From assembly GCA_030765725.1 (NCBI GenBank), contig JAVCDF010000010.1, positions 1 through 44,350 of the forward strand: 44,350 bases of DNA, given 5' to 3'. The stretch's first letter is position 1; every line of letters begins with the position of its first letter. The position numbers and the translations under genes were made by a program. Below are positions 7,428 through 15,659 of this stretch, one piece after another. The DNA is from Candidatus Chlorobium antarcticum. GTDB taxonomy: Bacteria; Bacteroidota; Chlorobiia; Chlorobiales; Chlorobiaceae. The notes beneath the pieces were generated by a model, which saw only the letters and a program-made list of their open reading frames with translations, was not told where the DNA came from and searched no databases.

Positions 7428-7514
7428 CCCGTTTTCTCATTAAAATCGGCGAAGAGCCTTAATAAGTAATAGGACAAAAGCTGGCCGACCCTTTGCTTTT
7501 TCTTGACGATCATA

Positions 7515-7997
7515 TCACTTGACATCAAGGGTAATAACAGCCTGCATAACCGGAAGGCAATTATGATTCTCCCACGGACGCACATATGATGCGGTGAACA
7601 TGCATTTCCCGGGCCGTAAAGTCTTTAGCTGCAACAACTCACCCCCCATCACTCCGGTAATAAGCCTATGATTTTCAGGCATCAAAGTCATGCGGGAGGC
7701 CAGTATTGCAATGTCGGTTGATGCTGGTGGCTCAATTACCCACACATAGCCGGTCGAAGCACTGTTTTGCGGCAAGATAACAACAGGGGTTTCTCCCGTT
7801 CTGACAGTCAGTTCAACAGCATATTGACGGATGCTAGAAAATTCATTTTGAGGGATTATATCGTCACAGGAAATCCCCCTACTACAGCCCATAAGCAACG
7901 GATAAACTGTCATCATGCACAGCAACAACATATTCCTTAAGCTATGCCCCCTGCCCAGCTCTTTTCCATTACTACCCATTGCTAAAACAAGCATCAC
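7515..7997 (-). CDS. Chagasin-family (I42) cysteine-peptidase inhibitor, lipoprotein
   Basis: A 160-residue open frame. The N-terminus holds a lipoprotein signal, LLLCMMTVYPLLMGC. The true start may be ATG 7997 (AAGG about 11 nt upstream), 7979 or 7931. The mature part shows the three chagasin loops: NSASTGYVW (matching NxTTGYxW), GVMGGELLQLKTLRPG (GxxG with the strand after it), and YVRPWE (RPW). In known members these loops plug the active site of papain-like peptidases. In bacteria such proteins are exported and may guard the envelope. Chagasins act on clan CA rather than clan CD, so a link with the caspase-like protein 2.4 kb away is not implied by family knowledge. The gene stands alone between insertion-sequence remnants. 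Confidence 0.8.
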   Translation of the reverse strand: MMLVLAMGSNGKELGRGHSLRNMLLLCMMTVYPLLMGCSRGISCDDIIPQNEFSSIRQYAVELTVRTGETPVVILPQNSASTGYVWVIEPPASTDIAILASRMTLMPENHRLITGVMGGELLQLKTLRPGKCMFTASYVRPWENHNCLPVMQAVITLDVK

Positions 7998-8158
7998 GAT
8001 TATTACCTTGTGTTGAGTTCATCAACGCCATTTCTCGCAAGTTTCTGGACATCAATCTCATTTGAGAAGCGATGCTGAATACCACTCACAAGGATAAATT
8101 GTTGTGGCCCCCACCCAGTAGACAAAAAGAGGCCGAGTTTAAGTTGCTAACAAGCTGA

Positions 8159-9088
8159 TTATGCAGCGGAAAGGCGCTGCCCCTCTTCTTTACACAACTC
8201 TTGTTTTGGCTCGTTCTTCAGCCGATACTTGTCGACGATATGTGCCCCGCCACCCTGACCTGAACGATACACCTCGTCAGGAGTCTTGTAGCCCAGAGAC
8301 TGATGCGGACGCTCACTGTTATAAAATAAAAAATACTCCTTCAGTCCCTGCTGTAATACTGACGGGGAACCGTATCCCTTCATATAGAGATCCTCATGCT
8401 TGACGCTTCGCCAGATCCGCTCGACAAAAACATTATCAAGGGCTCGACCCCTGCCGTCCATGCTGATGCGGAGGGTCGGGTACTTTTTGAGTGCTCCGAT
8501 AAACACATCGCTGGTAAACTGGGCCCCTTGGTCGCTGTTGAAGATTTCCGGAACTCCGTAGTTCCGAAACGCTTCCTCAAGGCAGTCGACACAGAAGCGG
8601 CTATCCATAGAGTTTGAAAGCCGCCATGCCAGTACCTTGCGCGAGTACCAGTCAATGATTGCCACCAGGTACATGAAGCCCTGTGGGAGCCGGCAGTATG
8701 TAATATCCGTGGACCAGACTTGCTTGGGGCGGGTCACATGGATGCCCCGCAACAGATACGGATAGATCTTGTGCTGCGGATGCGGCTCGCTAGTGTTGGG
8801 GCCGGGGGCCATTCCGGCAAGTCCCAGCTTTCTCATCAGTCGCTGTACCCGTTTACGATTGATCTTGTATCCGAGTTCGTCAAGGTAGAGCTTGATCCTG
8901 CGGCTACCATAGAACGGATGCAGGGTGTATTCCCTGTCGATCAGGTCCAGAAGCTTCGCCTCCTCCTCGTCAAGACTCATGCTTGCGGGACGGATATAAA
9001 ATGTTGTGCGGTTGACTCCTGTCAAGGCGCACTGCCTTGCGATTGGCAGGGGATCTTTTTCGCTGATCCATGCTCTCGGCATCTTCAT
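8159..9088 (-). CDS. IS3-family transposase OrfB (DDE integrase core)
   Basis: A 309-residue frame containing the HTH_21 segment (HPFYGSRRIKLYLDELGYKI, then NRKRVQRLMRKLGL) and the rve core. The DDE residues are seen in VWSTDITYC (Asp), FNSDQGAQF (Asp) and the Glu of FVERIWRSVK. The tail RPHQSLGYKTPDEVY is typical. In IS3 elements OrfB is made as an OrfAB fusion by frameshifting on an A-run, here in the overlap at about 9100-9110. OrfB itself looks intact, but OrfA upstream is interrupted. Confidence 0.9.
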   Translation of the reverse strand: MKMPRAWISEKDPLPIARQCALTGVNRTTFYIRPASMSLDEEEAKLLDLIDREYTLHPFYGSRRIKLYLDELGYKINRKRVQRLMRKLGLAGMAPGPNTSEPHPQHKIYPYLLRGIHVTRPKQVWSTDITYCRLPQGFMYLVAIIDWYSRKVLAWRLSNSMDSRFCVDCLEEAFRNYGVPEIFNSDQGAQFTSDVFIGALKKYPTLRISMDGRGRALDNVFVERIWRSVKHEDLYMKGYGSPSVLQQGLKEYFLFYNSERPHQSLGYKTPDEVYRSGQGGGAHIVDKYRLKNEPKQELCKEEGQRLSAA

Positions 9089-9377
9089 AGGGAAAACCCG
9101 GACTTTTTTTTAGCCAATCCCATTCAACCTTTAAACGGCCAATTTCAGAATAGAGCTTTTCAGGATCAGCCACCGGTTGCACCGGCTTAGGGCCTCTCTT
9201 CATCTCGAAAAGGCTTGATGCCTGCTCTTGTAGCTCTTTCTTTCACTTACCGACCTGAACGGGGTGGACGCCGTATTCCTGACCGATCTCATTCAGGGTT
9301 TTCACTCCGTGAATGGCTTCAAGTGCCACCCTAGCCTTGAAGTCACTGCTGAATGTTTTGCGTTGCCTTTGACTCAT
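8970..9377 (-). pseudogene. IS3-family OrfA (helix-turn-helix) with a nonsense codon
   Basis: From ATG 9377 the frame reads [20 protein letters not shown] and [16 protein letters not shown], then TGA at 9245-9243, then KKELQEQASSLFEMKRG. Relatives have Trp (TGG) in the motif Q(V/I)--WKK--L, so a single G-to-A change produced the stop. The frame continues through the coiled-coil region (LYSEIGRLKVEWDWLKK) to the shift site. The defect should block production of both OrfA and the OrfAB transposase. Confidence 0.8.
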
Positions 9378-9424
9378 ATACCTGCTCCTCTTTTGAGCAA
9401 GTCTGAAAATCGGGGACCACTACA

Positions 9425-9497
9425 CCCGGTCAACCAGATGCCGTTTGAGAATGCTCACTTTTTCGTGAGTTTGGTAATTATTACATTGTTTGCGCAT
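9425..9497 (-). pseudogene. Start of a second transposase orfA, cut by the IS3 element
   Basis: A strong CGGAGG site precedes ATG 9497, and the frame reads MRKQCNNYQTHEKVSILKRH and LVDRV up to the IS3 end. It resembles the N-terminal helix-turn-helix of transposases that begin MRK-RNY--EEKV-ILR-HL. The continuation is not found beyond the other end of the IS3 element. Confidence 0.5.
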
Positions 9498-9664
9498 GAT
9501 GAATTCCTCCGTTTTTGTACTCTAACTCAAATGTTTGAATTCTCCAATTCACGCTGAACCAAAACATTATGATTCGCTACAGTAATTAATATTCTGGGGA
9601 GGACTGTAGAATGTGTTATTGCGATAGCGCATATTAGGCGTATATTTTCAAGTATTCCAAGTGG
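9498..9664. other. Non-coding stretch before the broken barrel gene
   Basis: AT-rich sequence with a GGGGAGGA ribosome-like site at about 9596-9603, not followed by a usable long frame. I see no terminal repeat or promoter I can defend. Confidence 0.3.
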
Positions 9665-10993
9665 ATGGCGTTTTCTCCAGTATTTTTATGCTCATTCCTT
9701 TCAGATGACGAAAATTCAAATGCGTTTAAAAAACAATCTAGAGGGTCTTGGCCAGACTCAGGTTCGCATCGGCATCGCATGGCTTGCCATACGCGCTTCA
9801 ATGTCGATGTCGGTTTTGGCTATTACAAGTACGGCCTTGGCGACGCCAGTATCGCAGGGCGGCTGGGGATCGCCACGCTACCGAAAGACTTCCTGGCTGT
9901 CGGTGCCTCGGCAGTGATCTACGAGAAACGCCGTGACATGATCCTCAGCACTATCTTGCAGGTTCCGAATTCGGGGTTCCGGTTCAGGGCCTCAGGAGGC
10001 TATCTGTGGGGCGAGCAGACCTTCGATTTCCTATCGGGTGAAGCCGATATTGATCTTGACCAGTACAGTTGGCTGCTCTCGACAAGCTGGGTGCCGAGCG
10101 AAGAACAAAGAGGAAACTGGCTGCATTCGGTGGGGATGAGCGTGTGGGGCGCCCGAGCCAATCAGACATCGATTCTCGACCCAGTCTACTTCACTACTTA
10201 AACTGCCGCAGACTACTTCGTCTGGCGCGATCCGCGCATGTTGAGCGAAGGTAGGCTCTTCGGCCTTTCTGCCGATCTGCAGGCCGCGTTTGCCGACAAC
10301 CTTGTTGGTAAAGGATCGTTCGGCTACGAAGAGCTGGAATTTCCTTTTTCCGACGATACGAAAGAAACCAATGAAACCTTCTACACCAACATCGGTATCA
10401 GCTGGGAACCTTTCCAATCGGTCACTGTCGGTGCCGACTGGAAAGGGGGCGCCAGTGAAAATTGCTACAGCATGACGCTGTCGAGCGGACACTGGATCCT
10501 CAATGGCTGGTACAGTGAAGGTCAGAACGGGATAGAGGACGATAAGGGAGTCATGCTGAGCTACAGTCTTGCAATACCCTACGGCGGCAAGAAAGCGCCG
10601 CTCGCGGAGAGGATGCGTCCCTCCAGGAGCGAGAACCCGGGGGAACTGCTCGCCGAAGTGCAATCCCGCCCATTGCAGCTACCCACCGAATTTCTTGCCA
10701 AAGTCGATCTTACTGCAGTGACAGAGGAAGCTAGCATCAGCAGGGACGGATTGACCGACGACATCACTGTTGACAAAGTAGGCGACATCTATCTCACAGT
10801 AGGGAACGGAGCGCCCACCATCGACAGCGTCACCCGTAACGGTATAACCTATACCTCCGGCGGGGTCATCGAACGCATAGGCACGCAGGTCGTCATTCGG
10901 ACCCTCAAGCTTCCAGAAGGTATAGCAGACTGGAAAGTAGAGGTGACCGACGGCATCAGTACAGTCTACGCCGTCACCTTTGAAACCGAATAA
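9665..10993 (+). pseudogene. Outer-membrane beta-barrel-like protein, interrupted by an in-frame TAA
   Basis: One frame runs from about 9665 to 10993 with a single stop, TAA 10199-10201. Before it are strands such as VDVGFGYYKYGLGDASIAGR and GVSASA-type repeats typical of barrels (RFRASGGYLWGE). After it the protein resumes as DYFVWRDPRMLSEGRLFGLS, and the barrel pattern continues (FYTNIGISWEPFQSVTVGAD). The last 100 residues look like an Ig-like domain (VDSVTRNGITYTSGG-like strands, ending VYAVTFETE). No signal peptide exists in this frame; one appears in another frame at 9704-9830 (SVLAITSTALATPVSQ), so an N-terminal frameshift near 9830 is likely as well. It lies directly upstream of the DGR target gene. 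Either one decayed gene or two fragments. Confidence 0.55.
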
Positions 10994-11005
10994 AAAACTG
11001 TCGTC

Positions 11006-12328
11006 ATGCATCGAAAACGCATCATATCGATTACCCCGAGGGCGACAGTCCTTGGCGCGCTCTTCACCTGCCTCTTGCTCATGATCTTCAGTCAGGCTGA
11101 AGCCGTCAGGGTCAAGAACATCGCCATAAATAAGCTTGAAACAGGAACTTCTATAGTTTCGTTCACTATCAATGGTCAGGAAGAGAGCACGATCGATGAA
11201 ACGGGGGAGACCGTCACAGTCGTTATGCCGGATGGAACGGATGTGACATCATTGAGTCCGGCGGTTGAGGTCAGTCCAGGAGCGATCGTGAATCCAGAAA
11301 GCGGAGTCGCGCAGGACTTCACCAACCCTGTCACTTACATCATCACCTTCGGAAACGGCAACACGCAGCAAACCTACACGGCGAGCGTGCAGGTGCAGGA
11401 CACCACGGTGCCGACGCTCGCATCGAGCACACCTGCAGACCAAGGCACCGGCGTTGAGCCTGCCGCAAATATCAAGCTAACTTTCAGCGAGCCGGTCGTT
11501 GCCGGAAGCGGCAGCATCGAGATCAGAAAAGCCGTCGATGAGAGCGTCGTCGAAAGCATCCCGGTAACAGACCAGCTTGTCGGCGGCGTCGGTACTGCGA
11601 TAATTACTATCAACCCTGCCGCCGATCTCGAAGCCGCGACCGCCTACAAGCTTGTTTTGCCGCAAGGCGTTTTTCGGGATAACGCCGGCAACGCCTATGC
11701 AGGCAAAACGCTTACCTGGACGACGCAGGCAACGCTTGCCGTCGGACAAGAGTATCAAGGCGGTAAAATCGCTTACATCCTGCAGCCTGGCGATCCCGGT
11801 TATGTCGAGGGCGAAACGCACGGGCTGATCGCGGCAAAGCAGGACATTGCCTATAGCGACATCTATTCGGGCGCTCCTGATACTAGCGATCCGTCGATGC
11901 GGACGGAGGATAACAACGGGACCTATGAAGGTCGTTTCCGGTGGAGCACATCGGTAACTGGTGATGCATCTTCACCTCATTACGCGTATAAGCCTGTTCC
12001 CGGCACATCGATTGCCCTTGGTACTGGCGCAACGAATACAGCGGCGATTCTTGCGGTTTATCCTTCAGCAAGGTATAAATATACGGCAGCGGCGATGTGT
12101 GCGAACTATCAAAATAGCGGATATAGCGATTGGTACCTTCCTTCCAAAGATGAGTTAAATAAACTTTATTTAAATAAGAGCGCTGTTGGAGGGTTTACTG
12201 ACTACTACTACTGGAGTTCGTCGGTGTATAATGTTGATAACGCGTGTTACCAGTTCTTCGTCGGTGGCTACCAGTTCGTCTGCTACAAGAGCTACCACCG
12301 GCGCGTTAGAGCGGTGCGGGCTTTTTAA
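11006..12328 (+). CDS. DGR target protein: Ig-like domains plus a variable C-type-lectin-like (DUF1566) domain
   Basis: A 440-residue exported protein. Residues 1-33 are a signal peptide (GALFTCLLLMIFSQAEA). About 45-125 is an Ig-like domain (SFTINGQEESTIDETGETVT). About 131-240 is a SbsA-type Ig domain (LASSTPADQGTGVEPAANIK, LTFSEPV). About 245-440 is a DUF1566/formylglycine-enzyme-like C-type lectin fold containing GYSDWYLPSKDELNKLY and WSSSVY, ending RVRAVRAF. That ending is the conserved end of many DGR variable proteins. Codons from 12239 to 12298 are dominated by NNC, as expected from adenine mutagenesis of AAC template codons. It is followed by a hairpin and avd. It is probably a surface or secreted ligand-binding protein. 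Confidence 0.88.
   Translation: MHRKRIISITPRATVLGALFTCLLLMIFSQAEAVRVKNIAINKLETGTSIVSFTINGQEESTIDETGETVTVVMPDGTDVTSLSPAVEVSPGAIVNPESGVAQDFTNPVTYIITFGNGNTQQTYTASVQVQDTTVPTLASSTPADQGTGVEPAANIKLTFSEPVVAGSGSIEIRKAVDESVVESIPVTDQLVGGVGTAIITINPAADLEAATAYKLVLPQGVFRDNAGNAYAGKTLTWTTQATLAVGQEYQGGKIAYILQPGDPGYVEGETHGLIAAKQDIAYSDIYSGAPDTSDPSMRTEDNNGTYEGRFRWSTSVTGDASSPHYAYKPVPGTSIALGTGATNTAAILAVYPSARYKYTAAAMCANYQNSGYSDWYLPSKDELNKLYLNKSAVGGFTDYYYWSSSVYNVDNACYQFFVGGYQFVCYKSYHRRVRAVRAF
12203..12326 (+). other. DGR variable region (VR) with its conserved 3' end
   Basis: Between 12239 and 12298, 14 of 20 codons end in C with varied first and second bases (AAC, TAC, TTC, TTC, GTC, GGC, TAC, TTC, GTC, TGC, TAC, AGC, TAC, CAC). 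This is the mark left when template AAC codons are mutated at A. The invariant 3' part, GTTAGAGCGGTGCGGGCTTT (12305-12324), would hold the initiation-of-mutagenic-homing sequence. No template repeat is found in the window, so the exact VR limits are inferred. Confidence 0.75.
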
Positions 12329-12362
12329 CCATTCAGTTATTTATCAAGTTCTTCAGGGGGGT

Positions 12363-12383
12363 GCAGGGGGCTTTCCCCCTTGC
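12363..12383 (+). other. GC-rich hairpin downstream of the VR
   Basis: GCAGGGGG-CTTT-CCCCCTTGC forms a stem of AGGGGG with CCCCCT plus a GC clamp across one bulged T. A hairpin just after the VR is a known DGR feature that promotes retrohoming. No T-run follows, which argues against a plain terminator. Confidence 0.6.
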
Positions 12384-12398
12384 TAAACGGCGAGGCGT

Positions 12399-12638
12399 AT
12401 GGCGTTGTATGATGAACTGCCGGTGTACCGAGATTTGTATAGCCTGATCCTGAAGATCTTCGAATACACGAAGAGCTTTCCCCGTGAGTATAAGTACACA
12501 TTGGGGCAGGATCTGACGCGAGACAGTATGGTGCTGGTTTGGAGTATTTACCGCGCCAATAAGGTGAAGGAGAAACGGGAGTTCCTTGAATCGTTCCTCG
12601 ATGATTTCGAGCTGCTGAAATTCGGATGGTTTAGCTAG
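12399..12638 (+). pseudogene. avd: Truncated DGR accessory variability determinant (Avd)
   Basis: 79 residues, beginning MALYDELPVYRDLYSLILKI and FEYTKSFPREYKYTLGQDL, then SIYRANKVKEKREFLESFLD. This is the four-helix-bundle Avd that works with the DGR reverse transcriptase. Family members usually run to about 110-130 residues. Here the sequence departs after ELLK, ends as FGWFS, and the stop lies at an IS end. The fourth helix is missing, so function is doubtful. The usual downstream template repeat and reverse transcriptase gene are absent. Confidence 0.8.
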
Positions 12639-13210
12639 GGTCTACTGAAAAATTCAAACCATCGCCCAGCGGCACTCAATCGCCGCTCGTGATGAGTCGT
12701 TCTTTGTTGCCGGAACTGCCGTCTGCAACGCCATCTGAAAAAGGATGCTTCAAGCGCTTGCGGAAATGGGTTAGCATCGAGGCATCGAAGGGCGCTTCAT
12801 ATTGGAACGATTCAAGGCCGATGAAGTACTGGAGATACGGGCCTTTCTTGATCTGCTTAACTGTCTCCATATCCGAAAGGCCAAGCTTTTCCTTGATGAT
12901 CATCGCTCCCAGCGACATGCGTATCGCCAGTGTCGGGGTTCCTCTTTTCGAGGGAAAGTTCTTGGCATACATCTTTTCGGCAACATGCCACGGAATCACA
13001 TCAGCCAGTTTACTCACCGGTTTCCCGGATCGAGTTTGCCGCCAAACGGCAGATGGAAATTCTCAAAGGTGAGCTGCTGAAACTTCGGCTGGTACATGAA
13101 TCGGCGGTTTCGAGATGCAAGGTTTTTTGGGCTTTTCCTTGCACACAAAATACAAAAAATACCGCTCATTTCATTTCTATAAAATGCTTTAGCTTTTATT
13201 CAGTAGACCC
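12638..13210 (-). mobile_element. Internally deleted IS (IS5/IS1182-like) between avd and priA
   Basis: The ends match as inverted repeats: GGGTCTACTGAAAAA on the left and GGGTCTACTGAATAA on the right read inwards. The flanking dinucleotide TA appears on both sides, consistent with a 2-bp target duplication. At about 573 bp it is far shorter than a complete element of this type. The TAG stop of priA falls exactly on the junction (TA from the flank, G from the IS), so priA is kept intact. Confidence 0.7.
12676..13094 (-). pseudogene. N-terminal part of an IS5/IS1182-like transposase, frameshifted
   Basis: From the ATG at about 13094 the frame reads MYQPKFQQLTFENFHLPFGG and KLDPGNR, then TGA. 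The protein resumes in another frame as VSKLADVIPWHVAEKMYAKN, GLSDMETVKQIKKGPYLQYF and DASMLTHFRKRL. This is the DUF772 N-terminal domain of IS5/IS1182 transposases. The catalytic DDE part is deleted; the frame ends after an unrelated short tail (GNKERLITSGD). Confidence 0.7.
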
Positions 13211-15642
13211 TACATCAGACTTCCTGGGTCAACATCTATGCTTATTGTGGCGGCGGGGTTGCGGAACTGTGTGGTTATTTCGTGTTGGAGGTATGCTGCG
13301 AAAGGTTCCGTGAGGCGGGCTTGGGTGAGTTTTACCAGGAGGTGGTAGCGGTAGTTGCCTCGGATTTTGGCTATGCCTGCGGGTGCTGGGCCGAGCACTT
13401 CGCCTTTCCCTTCGCCGATTGCGGTTTGGAGCATCTGTCTGCAGGATTCGGCAGCTTTTTGTGCCGTTGTGTCATCGGGTGAGCTGCATTCAAATTTTAC
13501 CAGCTTTGTATAGGGGGGATACCCGAGTTCTTTGCGTGAGGCCATTTCGAGCTTGAAGAATTCATCATAGCTGCCGGTGAGCAGGGCGTTGAAGACTTCG
13601 TTTTCGCGGTTGTAGACCTGCAGGTAGACTTCGCCGGGAGTTGAAGAACGGCCTGCGCGTCCGGATACCTGCGTGAGGAGTGAGTACATCCGTTCTGAAG
13701 CGCGGAAGTCGGGGAGGTTGAGGCCGATGTCGGCCATGAGTACGCCGACAAGGGTGACATTGGGGAAGTCGAGCCCTTTGGCGACCATTTGGGTGCCGAG
13801 AAGAATACGGGCCTTGCCTTCGCGGAACTCATCGAGGATGCGTCCGTGTGAGCCTTTTGTTGTGGTGGTGTCCACATCCATGCGGAGGATGCGCTCTTCA
13901 GGGAAGAGTGTCAGGAGTTCTTCTTCAATCCGCTCTGTGCCGCTGCCTTTGAAGAAGAGGTCAGGGGAGGAGCAGGAGGGGCAGAGTTTGGTGAATGGTT
14001 CTGTGTGGCCGCAGTAGTGGCAGCGGAGCTGGCGGTGGCCTGCATGGTAGACCATGGGAATGCCGCAGTGGGGGCATTCGGGAACATGTCCGCATGCGAA
14101 ACAGAGAACACTTCCCGAGAAGCCACGCCGATTCTGGAGGAGAATGATCTGCTCGTTTTTATCCAGCCGCTTTGCCATTTCGTGGCGTAGCTTGTCTGAA
14201 ATTGAGGGTGTGGCTTTGGGGCTGTCTTTCATGACAACCAGGCAGAGTTTCGGCATTGTGGCCCCGTCAATTCTCTCAGGGAGGGACAGGAGTGTGTATT
14301 TGCTCTGCAGCGCGTTGCTGTATGATTCGTAAGAAGGGGTGGCTGAGCCGAGGATGCATATGGCTCTTTCGGTTCTTGCCCTCATAACGGCAATGTCACG
14401 CCCGTTGTAGCGGGGGTTCCGGTCCTGCTTGTAGGCTCCGTCGTGCTCTTCGTCAACGATGATGGCTCCAAGGTTTTCAAGCGGGGCAAAAATGGTTGAA
14501 CGGGCACCGAGCGCGATTTTGGTTCTTCCGCTTCTGAGGCTGTGCCAGGCATTATATTTTTCCTGTTTGCCCATGGCGCTGTGCATAATGGTTACGGCGT
14601 CACCGAAGTGCTGGCGGAAGCGGCCCGCGGTCTGCGGGGTGAGGGCAATTTCAGGGACAAGGACTATGGCTGTTTTGCCCCGGGCGAGCACTTCTTTAAG
14701 GAATTCTATATAGACAAGCGTTTTTCCGCTGCCGGTAACGCCGTGCAGAAGAAAGGTGTGGTAGGCGTCTTTCCGGAAGGCTTTGTTGAGGGTGCTGAGC
14801 ACTGTTTTCTGCGCTGCAGTTGGCTTTTTTTCGCCTTCGTCGGGTGTTGCCATGCCCGTGTTGAAACGGTCGTGTACAGGGATCTCTATTTTTTCAAGGT
14901 AACCCGAGGCGGTAAGCGTGTTGAGTATGCGGCGCGAAGCGTTGGCGGCATCAAGAGAAGCTCCGCCGGGCCCAAATGCCGCTATGCGCCGGAAAGTCTC
15001 CAGCTGTTTCGGGGTGTTCTTGAGTCCTTCTTCGGGTTCATCGGGGAGGGAAGGGGCAATGCGCCATGCGGGTGCTGTTTTCTGGGAGGTAGAGGTGATT
15101 TTGCGGCTGATTTTCAGGTGGCCTCCCCGTTCAAGCTCGGCAAGGGTGCCGTAGAGCTGTTTTTTACCCAGTCGGCGCTGCAGCTGCTTTATCGTCAGTT
15201 GCCGTTCTGTATGGAGTAGCTGCATGATGCGGCGGCGGAGGGCGGTGTTCCTCGTGCTGCGTGGTTCTGCTTCAAGGGTGAAGTTGGCAGCTTCAATTAT
15301 GTCGTCAACTGTGGTACGGACTGCAAGGGGAATGGTTGCTGTGATGCAGTCGATCCGTCGGGTGAGATAGTAGCCGGCCATCCAATCCGTGAGCTTGAGC
15401 ATGGAGGGGCTGAGAACAGGGGCTCCTCCGTAGAGGACATCGGTCAACTCAACTGGGGGGTCGGACGGGGGAGCTTCAACATTGGTTTCAAGGATGTATG
15501 CTGTTGAAACGGATTGCCTGCCGCCAGTGGTGGAAACAAGAACCATGCTGCCCCGACGGGCTGAGGCTTCAGCCTCTTCGGGAACCTTTATGGTGAAGGG
15601 TTCTCCCCGGAACAGGCGTTCTGCTGTTATAAGGGCATACAT
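13210..15642 (-). CDS. priA: Primosomal protein N', replication-restart helicase PriA
   Basis: An 810-residue cytoplasmic helicase that reloads the replisome at stalled forks. The N-terminal DNA-binding domain covers about 1-110. The helicase core has GVTGSGKT (301-308, Walker A), DEEH (397-400, Walker B) and LGSATPS. The zinc domain has paired cysteines CFAC, CPHC, CHYC and CPSC between 514 and 557. The C-terminus ISIDVDPGSLM is typical. It is last in a minus-strand run rlmN, hypothetical, adk, priA; the gap to adk is 17 nt. Its stop codon coincides with the inserted IS end. Confidence 0.97.
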   Translation of the reverse strand: MYALITAERLFRGEPFTIKVPEEAEASARRGSMVLVSTTGGRQSVSTAYILETNVEAPPSDPPVELTDVLYGGAPVLSPSMLKLTDWMAGYYLTRRIDCITATIPLAVRTTVDDIIEAANFTLEAEPRSTRNTALRRRIMQLLHTERQLTIKQLQRRLGKKQLYGTLAELERGGHLKISRKITSTSQKTAPAWRIAPSLPDEPEEGLKNTPKQLETFRRIAAFGPGGASLDAANASRRILNTLTASGYLEKIEIPVHDRFNTGMATPDEGEKKPTAAQKTVLSTLNKAFRKDAYHTFLLHGVTGSGKTLVYIEFLKEVLARGKTAIVLVPEIALTPQTAGRFRQHFGDAVTIMHSAMGKQEKYNAWHSLRSGRTKIALGARSTIFAPLENLGAIIVDEEHDGAYKQDRNPRYNGRDIAVMRARTERAICILGSATPSYESYSNALQSKYTLLSLPERIDGATMPKLCLVVMKDSPKATPSISDKLRHEMAKRLDKNEQIILLQNRRGFSGSVLCFACGHVPECPHCGIPMVYHAGHRQLRCHYCGHTEPFTKLCPSCSSPDLFFKGSGTERIEEELLTLFPEERILRMDVDTTTTKGSHGRILDEFREGKARILLGTQMVAKGLDFPNVTLVGVLMADIGLNLPDFRASERMYSLLTQVSGRAGRSSTPGEVYLQVYNRENEVFNALLTGSYDEFFKLEMASRKELGYPPYTKLVKFECSSPDDTTAQKAAESCRQMLQTAIGEGKGEVLGPAPAGIAKIRGNYRYHLLVKLTQARLTEPFAAYLQHEITTQFRNPAATISIDVDPGSLM

Positions 15643-15659
15643 GGGGGAGTTGGCATGGT

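Larger units (their letters stand above)
8100..9424 (-). mobile_element. IS3-family insertion sequence, full length, probably inactive
   Basis: The element is 1,325 bp. Its ends match as imperfect inverted repeats: TGTTGTGGCCCCC with AGTAGAC on the left, and TGTAGTGGTCCCC with TCAGAC on the right when read inwards. It carries orfA and orfB in different frames, with an A-run between them as for IS3 programmed frameshifting. No target duplication is seen (AAT on the left, CCC on the right), so neighbouring DNA has probably been deleted or rearranged. The orfA nonsense codon suggests it cannot move by itself. Confidence 0.75.
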
